Shown piece after piece: positions 12,026 through 23,927 of a DNA stretch of 64,000 bases. The stretch spans positions 93,972,810 through 94,036,809 of the forward strand of contig NC_079489.1 of the NCBI RefSeq assembly GCF_020520425.1, given 5' to 3'. The notes beneath the pieces were generated by a model that made no database searches, was not told where the DNA came from, and saw only the letters and a program-made list of their open reading frames with translations. Within the stretch, counting starts at the first letter, position 1. Every line of letters starts with the position of its first letter. Both the position numbers and the translations under genes were made by a program. This stretch comes from Spinacia oleracea. Lineage: Eukaryota; Streptophyta; Magnoliopsida; Caryophyllales; Amaranthaceae.

Positions 12026-13379
12026 TGTTAGGTTATGATTCATATGACAGTTCATAAATCATGCGGAAAAACCATAAAGCCAGGAAACATATTATTTACA
12101 CATAATCATTTAGCATAGTTTAGATGCATACTCTTTGTTGCGTGCCTTCCCTAGCTGCGCCCGAACCGAACAAGAACAAGTCTTTAGGACTCCAAGTGTC
12201 GTCCCTCCGTAGATAGTCCACAGCACGTCCGGATCCGCCTTAAGATTGACCAACTAGAATCGCCCTTAAGGTTCTAATATTTTCGGTTAGGTAGGCAAGA
12301 ATATTGGCTGATTTTTCTGCTTAAAAATCTTAGTTTTGAATACTTAAAACTTGTGTATAAATAATGACCCCTAGGCCTTTATTTATAGAGTTATGGAAAA
12401 GGAATCGTAATCCTAGTAGGATACGAATTAATTGAAATTAGAATCCTACATGAATTCTATTTAATTAATTTATCCAATTAGGAATAGGAATTTAATCATA
12501 CACTAACTCTTGTAGATTTAGGAATCACGCATGAGCACAAACTCACACACACACGGCAGCCACAAGGGCTGCCCATGCGCGTACGAGCAGCAGCCCACGC
12601 AGCGCGGCCCACGCATCCGTGGCCTTGGCGCGCGCTGGGCCTGCCTTGCGGTAGGCCTGGGCGCTGCCTTGGCTGGGCGATGGCCCGGCTTCGTGCTGGG
12701 CCTTCGTCCGGCAGGCCTCGTCCGATGCTAATTCGTACGATACGCTTCCGATTAAATTTCCAGTTCCGGAATTTATTCCCGATACGAACAATATTTAATA
12801 TTTCCGATTCCGGAATTAATTTCCGTTTCGAACAAATATTTAATATTTCCGTTTCCGGAATTATTTTCCGATTCCGGTAATATTTCCGATTCTGACAATA
12901 TTTCCGTTTCCGGCAATATTTCCGATTCTGGTAATATTTCCATTTCCAATAATATTTTCCGATACGTACCATGTTTCCGTTTCCGGCAACATCTACGACT
13001 TGGATAATATTCATATTTCCGATACGATCCATATTTCCGTTTCCGGCAATATCATCGTTTCCGGAGTATTCATTTCTTGCCTGTGACGATCTTAGCTCCC
13101 ACTGAAACCAAGATCCGTCGGTTCCGAATATTCATAGATGGAGTATTTAATGCCATTAAATACTTGATCCGTTTACGTACTATTTGTGTGACCCTACGGG
13201 TTCAGTCAAGAGTAAGCTGTGGATTAATATCATTAATTCCACTTGAACTGAAGCGGCCTCTAGCTAGGCATTCAGCTCACTTGATCTCACTGAATTATTA
13301 ACTTGTCAATTAATACTGAACCGCATTTATTAGACTTAACATAGAATGCATACTTGGACCAAGGGCATTATTTCCTTCA
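12026..13379 (-). repeat. Copia A 5' LTR
   Basis: 1354 bp, TG...CA ends, the partner of 2992-4345. The single difference I noticed lies in the GC-rich segment (CCCACGCATCC here, CCCACACATCC in the 3' LTR). Confidence 0.95.
12381..12390 (-). promoter_or_regulatory. TATA box of Copia A 5' LTR
   Basis: On the minus strand CTCTATAAAT lies inside the LTR upstream of the expected transcription start. Position and sequence fit an LTR RNA polymerase II promoter. Confidence 0.55.
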
Positions 13380-13384
13380 AACAC
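13380..13384. repeat. Target site duplication of Copia A, right
   Basis: AACAC, matching 2987-2991. Confidence 0.9.
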
Positions 13385-15257
13385 ACACACTAAAAAAACC
13401 ATATATAGACACTAAAACAACCAATTTATAGCACAGCAAATTGGGAAATAAGCACAAGTAACTGGAATCAGTTTGATAACTAATGATTTCTTCATTAATT
13501 AAGAAGCAGATAAAGAATAAGAATTAATCTGAAGTTCAAACATAAACAAATCTTAGGAATTAATGGTACTTTACTGAATTGATAAAGACAAATCAGGATT
13601 ATGAAATTACTAGAGTCGGGATTGATCGTTTCCAGGCACCCTCAAAATCAAATCTAAAACTCTCTGGGCAGCGAATCAAACCAAACCAAAAACGCCCAGA
13701 AATTCACCAACATTCATCTCAGTCAACGAAATCAAACCCAGCAGAAACGCCTAGAAATCAAAAGAACTAAGAATTAATTTGAAGAAATCAAACCTAGCAG
13801 AAGAAATTGCAAGAACGGTCAAAACAACGAACCAAGAATCTCAGTCAAACAGTTAGGCTCGCCGGCGACCATATATCGGAGATCGGCCTCCGCCGGGGAA
13901 CAAAGAGGGGAGATCGGCCGCTACCGGCGACTAGAGAGCAGGATGAAGAACAGGGGAGAGGAGAGAGAAAGAGAAGAAGTTGAGATTTTTTTAATTTTTT
14001 GGAATTTATGCCAAAGAACATGCATTAAGGGCAAAATGGTAAACTATAGCTAACGGAGGACTAACGTCCGTTAACTGCAAGTGCATTTCATGAACAATAC
14101 GAAAAAATAGGGGTATATTATGTGATTCGAAAGACGCGAGGGTATTTGGTGCATTATTGAAAACCTCAGGGGCATTTCATGAAAAAACCGTTGTTTATAC
14201 TAAAATGGCATAATTCGTTTTGACTTTGTATGAATTCGTTAAAAATGGATCTAATTTATCAAAACGAAGACTACTTTATTATTTTCATTAAAATTACTGT
14301 AATTTAATTCATCATCAATAAAATAAGTTAATGTAAGTTCAAATAAGTCAAGTTAAGCAAAAATAAGGGTTTTCAGATAATTTACACACACAAATTGTTC
14401 TTTTCAACAACAATAGTTAGGTTTTGATAAGTTAATTTCAGTCAAATTCACTTTCAACTAAACAGAGCATTAGTTAATCGAATAAGTCAAATTTACTTAT
14501 ATACATGTGATAATATGTGTGCATTCTCTTTGCCGTATGAAAATTTAACTAATTTAAATTTATTGGAACTTATTAAACTTGCTTGATCTGAATTAAACTA
14601 ATTTGACATGAGCATACCTGACTGCAATAGAGTAAATTATATAGTTAGAGTAACCTTTAACAACGCTCTTTTAATAGCCGGTTTTTCGACTAGCGATATT
14701 AAATTATTGAAAATTGCTATACAATACACCCTTTGTCCTTATTTGTTTGCCTATATTCTATTTTAGTTTGTCCATTCTTGTCTCATTTTCTTATATAGTA
14801 AAGCTTTATATGCACGCAATGTGCGATTTCATATAATTTAAAAACGCATGGAGAATAATACTTAACTAAACTTATCTTAATTTTACACAAGTGCTTGGGT
14901 TTTAGGCTATGTTTGGCATCATTAGCTGAAACTGTGCCGAAACTGATAAGATAGTTGAAACTAATAAGGTACCACCTGAAATTGATAAGGTGCTGAAATT
15001 GATAAGGTAACTGTTTGCATTACATGTTTGGAGTACATAAATAATGTAATGTTCAATTGGTGTTTTACACTAATACATATTCCCAACAATATCAACAATT
15101 AACGCTAAAACTTAGTTTCAACTTACGAAAAAAAAATTCTGGTTGTTCTTGTACCCTTTAAACACATTCTACCCCCGTTTCAAAATGATCTTTACACTTT
15201 ACGTTTTTTTTCATAATGAACTTTATCGTGTGCTTTATGCGACTTTTGGAAATAAAA
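13385..15257. other. Non-coding interior of the outer CACTA
   Basis: AC-rich, then purine-rich, then AT-rich sequence with no convincing gene. At 13855-13985 a GC-rich stretch with CCGGCGA repeats followed by a long GAGAGA tract resembles, on the minus strand, a 5' untranslated region and a very short open frame. It could be a captured gene start. Confidence 0.4.
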
Positions 15258-15664
15258 CTAGTGTGTAGCCCGGGCGTTGCCCCGGGTTTTGACTTTTATT
15301 CGGGTCTTTTTTAAAATTATGTGCATGTAGAGATGGTGTCATCATCAAATTACGGTGGTAACATAAGATTAGTGGCCGATCAACAACCTCCCAGATCTAA
15401 AACCCCACATCCAAAAATTTAAACAAAGCCGTATCCTTTTTTTCAAAGTAATAACTGTACATTTATAAATTAAATAATCATTCCCTTTTTTGCATTCACT
15501 TTTATTCAATGTATTGTTTATTGTAAAAAGAATATACTTGCTTATATAGAAAGATATTACATAAGTTGTAGTTGGTTAAGATGGTAAGAAGTGTAACTTT
15601 TAACATAGAGGTCTACGTGACACGTATACGTTTTTCAAAACGCCTTTTAATATATTAGTATAGT
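15258..15664 (-). mobile_element. Candidate small non-autonomous Helitron
   Basis: On the minus strand the 3' end has a short hairpin (CCCGGGGCAACGCCCGGG), then a few bases, then CTAG followed by a host T, which is the standard Helitron 3' signature. About 400 bp away the other end, on the minus strand, reads TACTATACTAATATATTAAA followed by AGGCGTTTTG. That resembles many plant Helitron 5' ends, but a clean initial TC is missing. There is no coding capacity. The left boundary is well supported and the right one is uncertain. Confidence 0.5.
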
Positions 15665-17952
15665 ATCTTAAGCTTAATTCTTACCCCGCAACATTATACT
15701 TTTCACTCACTTTCTTTTACTTTTATTTGTTTTTCTTACTTCCACTCACCTTTTTACACAATCTCTATTACTTTATCCATATTTTATTATACACAATCAA
15801 CTTTTTACACACTCTTCCTTCTTGATCTTAATATTTACGCAAATGATAACAATACGTTAAAAAGAACATTATAAAACGGGATCATAAGAACATTATAAAA
15901 TATTTCCTCAACAATATTGAATATTTTAATCAATATTCACTTTATCTAAGTTTTTTTGGCAAAGTAAACATTAACTTACTTTTTATTCTCGTAACAAGCA
16001 TAATCTAATTCTAAAAAAAACTCAAGCCCACTCGTCTCTCCCAGACCCACAAATTTCTAATTGGAGTTACTCCTCCACCCTCTGTATTTTCCTGTATTCA
16101 TACTCTCGCAGTCTTGCTCTCTTCATAATTTTTTAACCTCTATTTTCTCTTTCGTTCCTCCATTGTCATGGCTCAACCCTTTCATCTCAATACCGCAACT
16201 CAGATGCTCCCCAATTCGATTAATATACAAACGATCCAGGTAATTGTTACGGAGTATAATACTCCCTTTTTCCTCCAAATTTGTAGGCGTTTGTTGGTTC
16301 TTAATAAATTAGGGTTTTAAAAAAATATTGTTTTTTTTTCCAAAGATTCACTAATTACAGTGAAGTCTTCATTGAAGTTCCTGTTGTTAGGCCTTCCTCT
16401 ACCCCGTCCGCATTCGATTTTCGGGTTAGAGTAACATAATCAGAAATTTGCGTAAGAACATGATTTTAACACTTGATACAGTTTCTTGTTGTTTATTTAA
16501 TGTTTTTATTCTTACTTCTAGACATCTAAATTTGTATTGATCCTCCTATATTCTCAACTAAGTTTATTTAATTAATCATTTTAGATGTTTTCTTAGGTTG
16601 ATTTCTGAGTTTGAAGTCCGGGGCAGTGAAAGTGATGGGGTTAGGATTGTGTGAAGGGTCGGATTTTTACTATATCAATTTACAAGGAAAAGCAAGGGGA
16701 AAGCGTTGTTCCTAATTTCATTTTATGAGTATTCTTTTCCTACCAAGTCTTTTTTTGTTTCTAGAATCCAAAAGTTATCATTTTGATTTTATAAGGTATA
16801 CTTATTTGTAAGGTTAAAGAACAAATCACCTAATTTGTTTCATTTATCTCTTTTTCACCTTTTGTGTTTTTTTGCTGGCATAATTTCAATTTTGTTGGTA
16901 GATTTCTTATACTTTTGTTTTTCTCTCCGATCTTAATGTCATTTCTATGATTGAAACATCTATTGAAGGTTATGTTTATGTGATTTTTGATAAAATTGTC
17001 ATTTAGGCATGCTGTTGAGTTAATCGACAATAAACTATGGAATGAATGTAAATTCTGCAGCCTCTTGTTCAAGCTTCCAAGGAACTCTTCAACTCGTGAG
17101 ATCATGTTAGACGCTTGGTATATGAAAGCATTAAGTAATGACTGCAACAGGAACCTTGTGCGCGAAGTCCTTAATTTAACCTTTTATTGAGCGCATATAT
17201 GGTAACATTAAAATTAGCCATTATGTTTTCTTCCTCAATGTTAATTTTGCTTAAGTTGAGTATTTGTTATGATGAAAATATTATGTGTTTGCTTGAGTAA
17301 TGTTGTACATAATTTGAACTTTTTATTTTTGAGGATGAAATTAGAGAACGAAGCTACATCGATGTTTGTGATTTTTGTGTTGCCAGCATAGTTTTGTACA
17401 ATGTGTAATCGCACCCTCACAGGAATGATATATGTTGCATTTAATGGAGTTAGTCGGTAGAGCGAATTGCACAGTGTAGCTAGGGATACTGATGTATGAT
17501 CGAGAATGAAAAATGGAGGTTGCCATTATTTATGATTATGCACTAATTATCTTAGAATTGTTGTTTGCGTCGGGCAGGGGGTGTATCCATACATAAATTC
17601 CTAATTTATTTGTCTTCTTCCTTTGTTTTCAGGAGTTGATCTATGGCTTCTAACTCAAGGAATTTGCCTGAAGGTAGCTACCTGTATTACATCCCTTTCT
17701 TAGCATCAGGATTCGAGTTTTGTTCTAAGAATGTAGGCATTTAGAAAACTGATTTCTAATTTTATTTCTGATATTGCGGGAGAAAGAACAATCAAGCCAG
17801 ATACTCAAACGTCATTATCGCAACTAGAATCTACCACTCAATAACCTATGAAAAAAAGACAAGTTAGATTTAGTGGTATTATAGCGCCCTAGACTTCTGA
17901 AAGTTAATTATATGCAATTTGACTTATTTTATTTCTGTTCTTTTTTGTTCAG
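15665..17952 (+). other. AT-rich interior of the outer CACTA with possible first exon
   Basis: Mostly AT-rich, low-complexity sequence with T-rich tracts. It lies upstream of the transposase-like remnant and may be its promoter, first exon and introns. A short piece at 17636-17676 between a CAG acceptor and a GTAGCT donor looks like a small exon. The open frame at 16987-17190 was not recognised. Confidence 0.4.
16168..16239 (+). CDS. Possible first coding exon of the CACTA transposase-like gene
   Basis: An ATG opens 24 codons beginning MAQPFHLNT and ends exactly at a good splice donor (CAG then GTAATT). A pyrimidine-rich leader precedes it. No protein match was recognised. It could be the first exon of the decayed gene at 17953-18575, or chance. 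Without transcript data the call is weak. Confidence 0.28.
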
Positions 17953-18575
17953 GTCCTTTTCGTGGTCCAAGAGAGGCGTGCAACCAGGAAAGGTTAAGGT
18001 TCATATTCCATCATCATTGGGAGCTGTTGTGGGTGTGCATGCAAACCAATTTGTGGGTGAATGTGTTGATTGAGTGAAGGACATATGCCCTCTTAATGTT
18101 GAAAGATGAGATGATATCCCTCAAGAGGCATTAAATCAGCTGTATAGTAGGATTAAGGTGTGGAAACCTCATTATTTTGGTTCTGATTAGTTTTGGTTCA
18201 GACTAGTACATGTTTTTTAAGGCGAAGTTGATTGGCGATACTTTGTTGTAGGCAAAGTATGACTTTGGTGAAGGTCCACACAATTTCGGAAGTAATACAC
18301 ACTCAATGCTCTACCCTTTATAGGCATTGGAGAGAAAGATTGAAGGCTGGCCATTTTTCAAACTCCTCTTATTTGTTTAGTTATTTATGTACTGTATTTT
18401 TCTAGTTTGAATACCGATGTTTTACTTTTCCTAGGAACTTGAGGCAGAAGCTGGAGAAAGCGGGAGTGATCTACATGAAGATGAGCAGGAGGTCAATGAA
18501 CTGGAGGCTAAGAAGAAACAACAAGAGTTAGAACAGAAACTTCGGTTAGTCATGGACAAGATTAGGTTGACATAA
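17953..18575 (+). pseudogene. Decayed En/Spm-like (Transposase_24 type) protein gene
   Basis: After a CAG acceptor, the frame starting near 17954 reads KRGVQPGKVKVHIPSSLG then VGVHANQFVGEC. This resembles the conserved domain of plant Ptta/En/Spm-type transposase proteins, which pairs a basic GKxKVxIP segment with an N/HAxxFxxEC segment. The similar region continues to about 18176 with CPLN and DDIPQEALNQLYSR. It is broken by at least two stop codons (near 18072 and 18108). A last exon at 18435-18575 follows an AG acceptor and encodes an acidic then coiled-coil tail (ELEAKKKQQELEQKLR) ending in TAA, as in this family. The gene is dead. It probably belonged to the outer CACTA that ends at 43034. 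Family assignment is from memory of the motif. Confidence 0.5.
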
Positions 18576-19441
18576 AGAAGTAAGTTTTAATTTTGTATAT
18601 ATACTTGTGGGAAAGGGGGGGTAAATGCCATAATTTTATGTGGTGATGCTGCCGAAATAGTCCATAGTTATGAGAAAGGGTCAAGATCAATAATCTAATG
18701 TAAATTGTTATACTGCATGTTAACTTGTAATATGATTGAGTTATTGTGACCAGTTCATATCGATTCCTACAATAAATTGTAGTTTGCCAAACTTTTTCAG
18801 TTTACAGAGATAAGAATCATAGTTCTCAAACCCTGCTAAGTTATTAATCTGCATTCAAATTTCCATGAACCTTTACCAGTAAGAATTAAAGCGAAGTGAA
18901 CCTATAGAGCAGGCATAATGACAGTCATTGATCTGCATATTATTGTATTATTCCTGACTGTTTTAAGTTTCCAGTAACAGGACAGCAGGACTTATAGTTC
19001 TCCAACCCTACAACTTTCACCAGTTGAGAGTTTCCAATTAAGTATGGAATATTGACAAGTTTGTTATGCATCAGATCATGTTAGTTTGTGTAGAACTTGC
19101 ATAGTTTGTACTGAACTACTGATTTTAAAGCATTTCAGACCGTCCTGATTTGTCTGAATGCAAAATTTCAGGCATGCTATGAGTATGTGGATGAGCATGG
19201 CCAAGAACTTTATTTGACACCAGCACTCTCGAAGACCTAACGGGATATTTTATAAACAAAATGGTGGTTGGTTGGCTTATAAACAAAATGGTGGTTGGGT
19301 GGCTTGTTGTCTCTAATCTTAGCCTTAGTTGCATAACTAGGCTGTTGTGTTTGTGTGTTTTGCTGCTCTCGATGCTCTGTTGTTGTTCTGATTCTTGTTA
19401 CAGTTTATTCCAGTGCATTGCTGCTGTTTTTCTTAAAGCCT
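18576..19441 (+). other. 3' region of the decayed transposase gene
   Basis: AT-rich sequence. A short exon-like stretch at about 19172-19240 follows a TTTCAG acceptor and reads ACYEYVDEHGQELYLTPALS before a stop, so it may be another exon of the same gene. A 26-bp direct repeat containing AAACAAAATGGTGGTTGG sits at 19255-19300. Nothing else was recognised. Confidence 0.35.
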
Positions 19442-19444
19442 GAA
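19442..19444. repeat. Target site duplication of inner CACTA, left (GAA)
   Basis: GAA directly before the CACTA terminus; GAA also follows the right terminus at 42025-42027. Confidence 0.6.
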
Positions 19445-19457
19445 CACTACAAGAAAA
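19445..19457 (+). repeat. CACTA terminal inverted repeat, left
   Basis: CACTACAAGAAAA, the canonical plant CACTA terminus, beginning the subterminal repeat array. Confidence 0.85.
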
Positions 19458-20330
19458 TTTACATATAGAGGCAACACCTTGAGGCAATGACTTTTTATGG
19501 CCTCTAAAAGTACTTTTTAGCATTAGTTAGTTATGGTAGCCTCTAAAAACTATTTTTAGCGTCGGTGAAATAAAGGTTGCCCCTAAAAGTACTTTTTAGC
19601 ATTAGCAAAATAACGGTTGCCTCTAAAACCTTATTTTAGCATCAATAGAATTTAAGTTGCCTCTAAAAAGTACTTTTTAGCATTAATGAAATAATGGTTG
19701 CCTCTAAACCTTTATTTTAGCATCAGTGAAATTTAAGTTGCCCCCTAAAAGGTACTTTTAGCATTAATGAGATAATGGTTGCCTCTAAAACTTTTTTTTA
19801 GCATCAGTGAAATTTAAGTTACCCCTAAAAAGTACTTTTTTGCATTAATGAAATAATGGTTGCCTTAAAAACTTTTTTTTTTAGAATCAATAGAATTTAA
19901 GTTGCCCTTAAAAAGTACTTTTTTACATTGATGAAATAATGGTTGCCTCTAAAACGTTTTTTCAGCATCAATAAAATTTAGGTTGCTCCTAAAAGTTACA
20001 TTTTAGCATTAATGAAATACTGGTTGCCCCTAAAACTTTTTTAGCAACAGTGAAATTTAAATTACCCCTAAAAAGTACTTTTTAACATTAATGAAATAAT
20101 GGTAGCCTTTAAAACGGTTTTTTTAGCAACAGTGAAATTTGAGTCGCCCCAAAAAAGTAATTTTTAGCATTAATGAAATAACGGTTACCTCTAAAACTTT
20201 TTTTTAACGTCACTGAAATTTAGATTTTTCCGGAATGTTTTTTTTTTCATTAGTGATGTTTGGATAGCCTCTAAAAGTCTTTCTAAACATTAATGAAATT
20301 TAGATTGCTCTTAAAGGTTCTCGTATACAA
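19445..20330. repeat. CACTA left subterminal repeat region
   Basis: About 880 bp of degenerate tandem units (roughly 75-80 bp). Each contains TTGCCTCTAAAA, a CTTTTTAGCAT half and an AATGAAAT half. Subterminal repeats are transposase-binding regions in CACTA elements. Confidence 0.85.
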
Positions 20331-21347
20331 CGTTGCTAATTTGTATATAAATCAAACCATGATATTGTTTCTTTCCCTCACAATCTAGCCTTGCAACAAG
20401 TAATAGAACTCGCTATACGTGATCAACTTATACGAGGGTAAGTAAAAATATAAATTGACCCTTAACCCATTATACTTAAACCATTTACAACCAGTGACCA
20501 TATATAAATAATATTCCCTACTATACAGAAAAGCATCGTGAATGTCATTTTTTGTTTCAAATCTAGCCTTTTGCTATGTTCCTTAGTTATTTATAGTGAC
20601 TATACATTCGTTTTTATAGTAAATTATCTAAATAGAAAACAAGAGCTTGAACAATAAAGAAAGAATATTAAAGGAGTACAATAAGTTAAAGAGCAAAGTA
20701 TTTTTATTCTAGTACACTTGAATAGGGCATAGAAACCAAATTAATACAAGTACAATATACATTATGAACAACTCTAAAAATAGATATTAATACAACTTCC
20801 TCCACAATAAGTTACAAATCAGGAGTGCAAAAGGATGTGATTCCATCTGAGATTACTGATCTCCCCAGCAAAAAAGCAAGATCTGTAAGCCAATGTTAGA
20901 TAAAGCAAGATCTGAGATTACCGATCTCACCAGCAAAAGAGCTTCTAAGCCAATGTTCTAATTTCTGAAAAATCAGTAGTGCAAAAGGATGTGATTCTAT
21001 CTGTCCAATCCTGGGGAAAAACAAGCTAGATAAAGAACATCAGATCAAAATAGATTCAAACACCTTGCAACTAGGGAAATCAAAAGACACTAACAGTAGC
21101 TCAAGTATTCCCAATTTTAATCTCAACATCCAAATCCAAGCATGCCTAGAAACAACATAAACTAACAAAAAAGCCTCTAAAATTTGAATGCAAAATAGGT
21201 GAGAAATAAACTGTGCAGGATCAATTACAAGGCTTATACCTCCGAAGAAAACTAAGTTCAAGGAAGAAGAAATACAGTCTTACTTCATTCCTAACTGCCC
21301 GAAGAAAGGCAGCTTGTGGACTTACAACTAGGCCTTGAGAGCTGGTG
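20331..21347. other. Inner CACTA interior, no gene recognised
   Basis: AT-rich sequence. A direct repeat containing GTGCAAAAGGATGTGATTC occurs at about 20826 and 20980, and an AGATCTGAGATTAC(T/C)GATCTC motif occurs twice between 20850 and 20930. Confidence 0.5.
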
Positions 21348-21795
21348 ATGAACATTGATGTTGCAGATGTTGATAATGAGTTAGCAGTAGTTGAATATGT
21401 GGAGGAAATCTACAAGTTTTACAGGATCACATAAAACGAGTACTGTGTAATTGATTATATGTCATTGCAGCACCACATTAATGAAAAGATGAGGTTGATT
21501 CTGATTGATTGGCTGGTTGAAGTTCATAACAAGTTTGAACTTCTGCCTGAGACTCTTTACCTGACTATCGACTTAGTAGATAAGTATCTTTCGACAAAGG
21601 TTGTTTCGAGGATGGAACTTCAGTAGGTAGGCATCAGTTCGATGCTGTTAGCCTGCAAATATGAAGAGATTTGGGCACCTGAGGTGAATGATTTCATGTC
21701 TATTTCTGACAATGCATATACCCAAGAACAAATCCTTTCCACGGAGAAAGAGATATTAGGGAAGTTGGAGTCGAATTTAACAGTTGCTACTCCAT
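21348..21795 (+). pseudogene. Captured B-type cyclin fragment
   Basis: Translation matches the N-terminal cyclin box of plant mitotic B-type cyclins. It reads NELAVVEYVEEIYKFY near 21380, INEKMRLILIDWLVEVHNKF at about 21478, PETLYLT, then LLACKYEEIWAPEVNDF and ISDNAYTQEQIL, ending near NLTVATP at 21795. The MR-DWL-EVH, KFEL-ETLYL and KYEEIW-PEV signatures are diagnostic. The fragment is dead: a TAA follows KFYRIT near 21434, a TAG interrupts ELQ-VGIS near 21625, and homology stops mid-domain with no cyclin C-terminal half. Coding similarity is nearly continuous across the stretch, so it may be a retro-copied or exon-only capture. Its location inside a CACTA suggests transduplication from a host cell-cycle gene. 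Confidence 0.85.
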
Positions 21796-23348
21796 GTCTT
21801 CCTTGTTAATACAAATAAACTAGAAACGAAACCTTGTTCAGGATTACCTTGATAAACCATCAAAGCAAGCAAGATAAGCATAAAATCTTCCCTAGATTTG
21901 CACCTCACACCTAAGCAGGATCACAGGAGAAATAACTAGGCAAATACACCCTAACGATTCTTCAGATCCAACCCTAAGCAGATTCCTAGAAAACAAATTC
22001 CCACTAAAATCCAGCATTTATAAGACAGATCAAGTGAACTTAACCCTTGCAAACCCCAAATCACAGCAGGCAAAGACCCAAAAAGCTGATTAACAGACCA
22101 GTTAAGCACAGATATTCAACACATGAGCTCGAACTATCAGGGATCTGCCCTGAAAACTTGCTATTAGCTAAATTAACATTTTGGGGTATTGGCAAAATTT
22201 TAATAGCCCGCTTTAAGTAAATTAAGACGACGAACAAAGAAAATAGAACACGCTAAGATATAAATGACTCTTAGATACATGTAAAGTTTGATGTAAAGGC
22301 ATTATCTCAACAGATCGCAACATTAAACAAAACAAAATGATCGATTGAAGTAACCAACAATTTAATCCGATTGATAAACAAGCAACAACCAAATTCATAA
22401 ATCAAACCGATCAATTAAAAAACCAAAATTTTAATCAAAATGCGGAAAATAGAAGTAGGAATTAAGAATAATTAGAACAGAAAATTACCTGATATTTGAA
22501 GGGGATCGAAGAGAAAGAAAGTGACAGGTCAAGAGTAGTCAGTCACCATACTAATTAAGCGCTTGAAAGACAGAGGAATCCTCCATAAATGCTGCTTCAA
22601 AACCCTAAGATAGAGAAAATGAGAAGAGATATAATATTACAGAGAAAATAAGCCAGCATGGTCAACTTTGGAACGTATCACACAAGTCAACAGTTCAGGT
22701 TATAAACATTACTGAACAAAGTAGGAAACAGAATTACAGCATCAAACAAAACTGAGCAGACCAGGAACACCAGAACGACAGTTAAAAGATCAACTCAATG
22801 TGCCACAATGCAGGACATCCGAAACAATAGCAACACAAGTAAAAACTTAGAATGGCATAATTGTATCATATTGTTTGCGTAATTAAGCTTATTGACCTTA
22901 GGTTAGATTAAGAACCTTTTCCTATTAGAGTCAATTACTTTCTTCTTTTTCTTGTGAATAATTGGATCATTTCATTTTCTCCAGGACTCCCCACCAACCC
23001 TAATAAAATTATGTGGGCTAAACCTCGGGAGTCCATACACATAAAATGGTTTTAAGCTGACTGGACTTAAAATGCAATGGGTGAAGGACATGTCAGATTA
23101 CTATTTTTTGATTTAGGTGGGAAATGTTATACTTTAGGGGGGAAATGTTTTCAGTTTTTCCGCCACTTTCCTCTTCACAGCGGGTATTTCACCGCCCAAA
23201 ACTCTCCTGAAAAATTGCCCGCCCAAATTTCACTTGACTAAAAAAAAAAAAAAAAAAAAAAGAACTGCCTGTCTTTTGCAACGGAAAATAGTCATTCCCT
23301 CAGATCTCTTATCTTTGCCGCAGATTTTTTTGACCGAATTGAAAATAT
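21796..23348. other. Inner CACTA interior, non-coding
   Basis: No gene recognised. On the minus strand 22490-22640 resembles a leader exon ending at a CAG/GTAATT splice donor (at 22488-22496). A run of about 21 A lies at 23240-23260. An inverted-repeat arm lies at 23042-23074. Confidence 0.4.
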
Positions 23349-23612
23349 ATTAGCACAATTGACTTGGGTAACGTGGATATCTCTGATGATCTTCTCTATG
23401 GGATGGCAAAATCAGATCTTTCATTGGTGCACTTTCATCTCAGAAGGTGTAGAAATTTCACTCTCAGTGGTATATATGTTCTTTTGAACGCGTATCAGTC
23501 CTTACAGTCTTTCACTCTCAGTGAAAAATTTATTTGTTTATTTGAATCAATTAATGATATTTTTCTTAGTGAATCCGAATTAACTTATTGTGATTTTATC
23601 ATTGTCGTATAA
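23349..23612 (+). pseudogene. Captured F-box/LRR-like fragment
   Basis: An 88-codon open stretch includes LGNVDISDDLLYGMAKSDL, then LVHFHLRRCRNFTLSGIYVL, then LLNAYQSLQSFTL. The spacing of Leu, Cys and Asn resembles cysteine-containing leucine-rich repeats of plant F-box/LRR proteins. No F-box is seen, and the frame starts and ends abruptly without good initiation context. It is most simply a captured exon piece within the CACTA. Family assignment is a motif impression. Confidence 0.45.
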
Positions 23613-23927
23613 TCTATAAACCATCAATTTATCAAGCGGAGTAACCAATGTTGTTAGTTTATGATGACGGAGAAACCTATGTACCTTATGTGTGTAATCA
23701 TTTATTTTCGTGAGTAATTTATGTATGTTAACTTTTCTTATTAAATTAATTGTATATGTGAAATTAAAAATGAAATTATATGCTAGTATATGAATTAATT
23801 ATTTGATTATATGAATAAATATGGTAAAATGGACATACCTATTTATATGTATAAAAGCATTGTATGATTTATTTAAATTTGTATTAATAATTAACTTGTT
23901 TAATTTCATTTGTTATTCCAGAGTACA
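23613..23927. other. AT-rich spacer, possible intron
   Basis: Very AT-rich, ends in TTATTCCAG, a good acceptor immediately before the FAR1-like fragment. Confidence 0.4.

Larger units (their letters stand above)
2992..13379 (-). mobile_element. Full-length Copia LTR retrotransposon A
   Basis: A complete 10,388-bp Ty1/Copia element on the minus strand. In element sense it has a 5' LTR (12026-13379), PBS, 2.85-kb leader, gag-pol reading frame (9174-5210), 864-bp 3' spacer with polypurine tract, and 3' LTR (4345-2992). A 5-bp duplication AACAC flanks it. The two 1354-bp LTRs differ at one base that I could see (3588 versus 12612 area), so insertion was recent. The polyprotein has a one-base frameshift, so this copy cannot make a full-length product from one frame. 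Its LTR belongs to a different subtype from copies Z, B and C although the internal region is nearly identical. Confidence 0.96.

Noticed and set aside
14895..15060. GATAAGGT-containing direct repeats after TTTAGGCTATGTTTGGCATC, considered as a MITE
   Set aside because: No matching terminal inverted repeat or target duplication could be found by eye.
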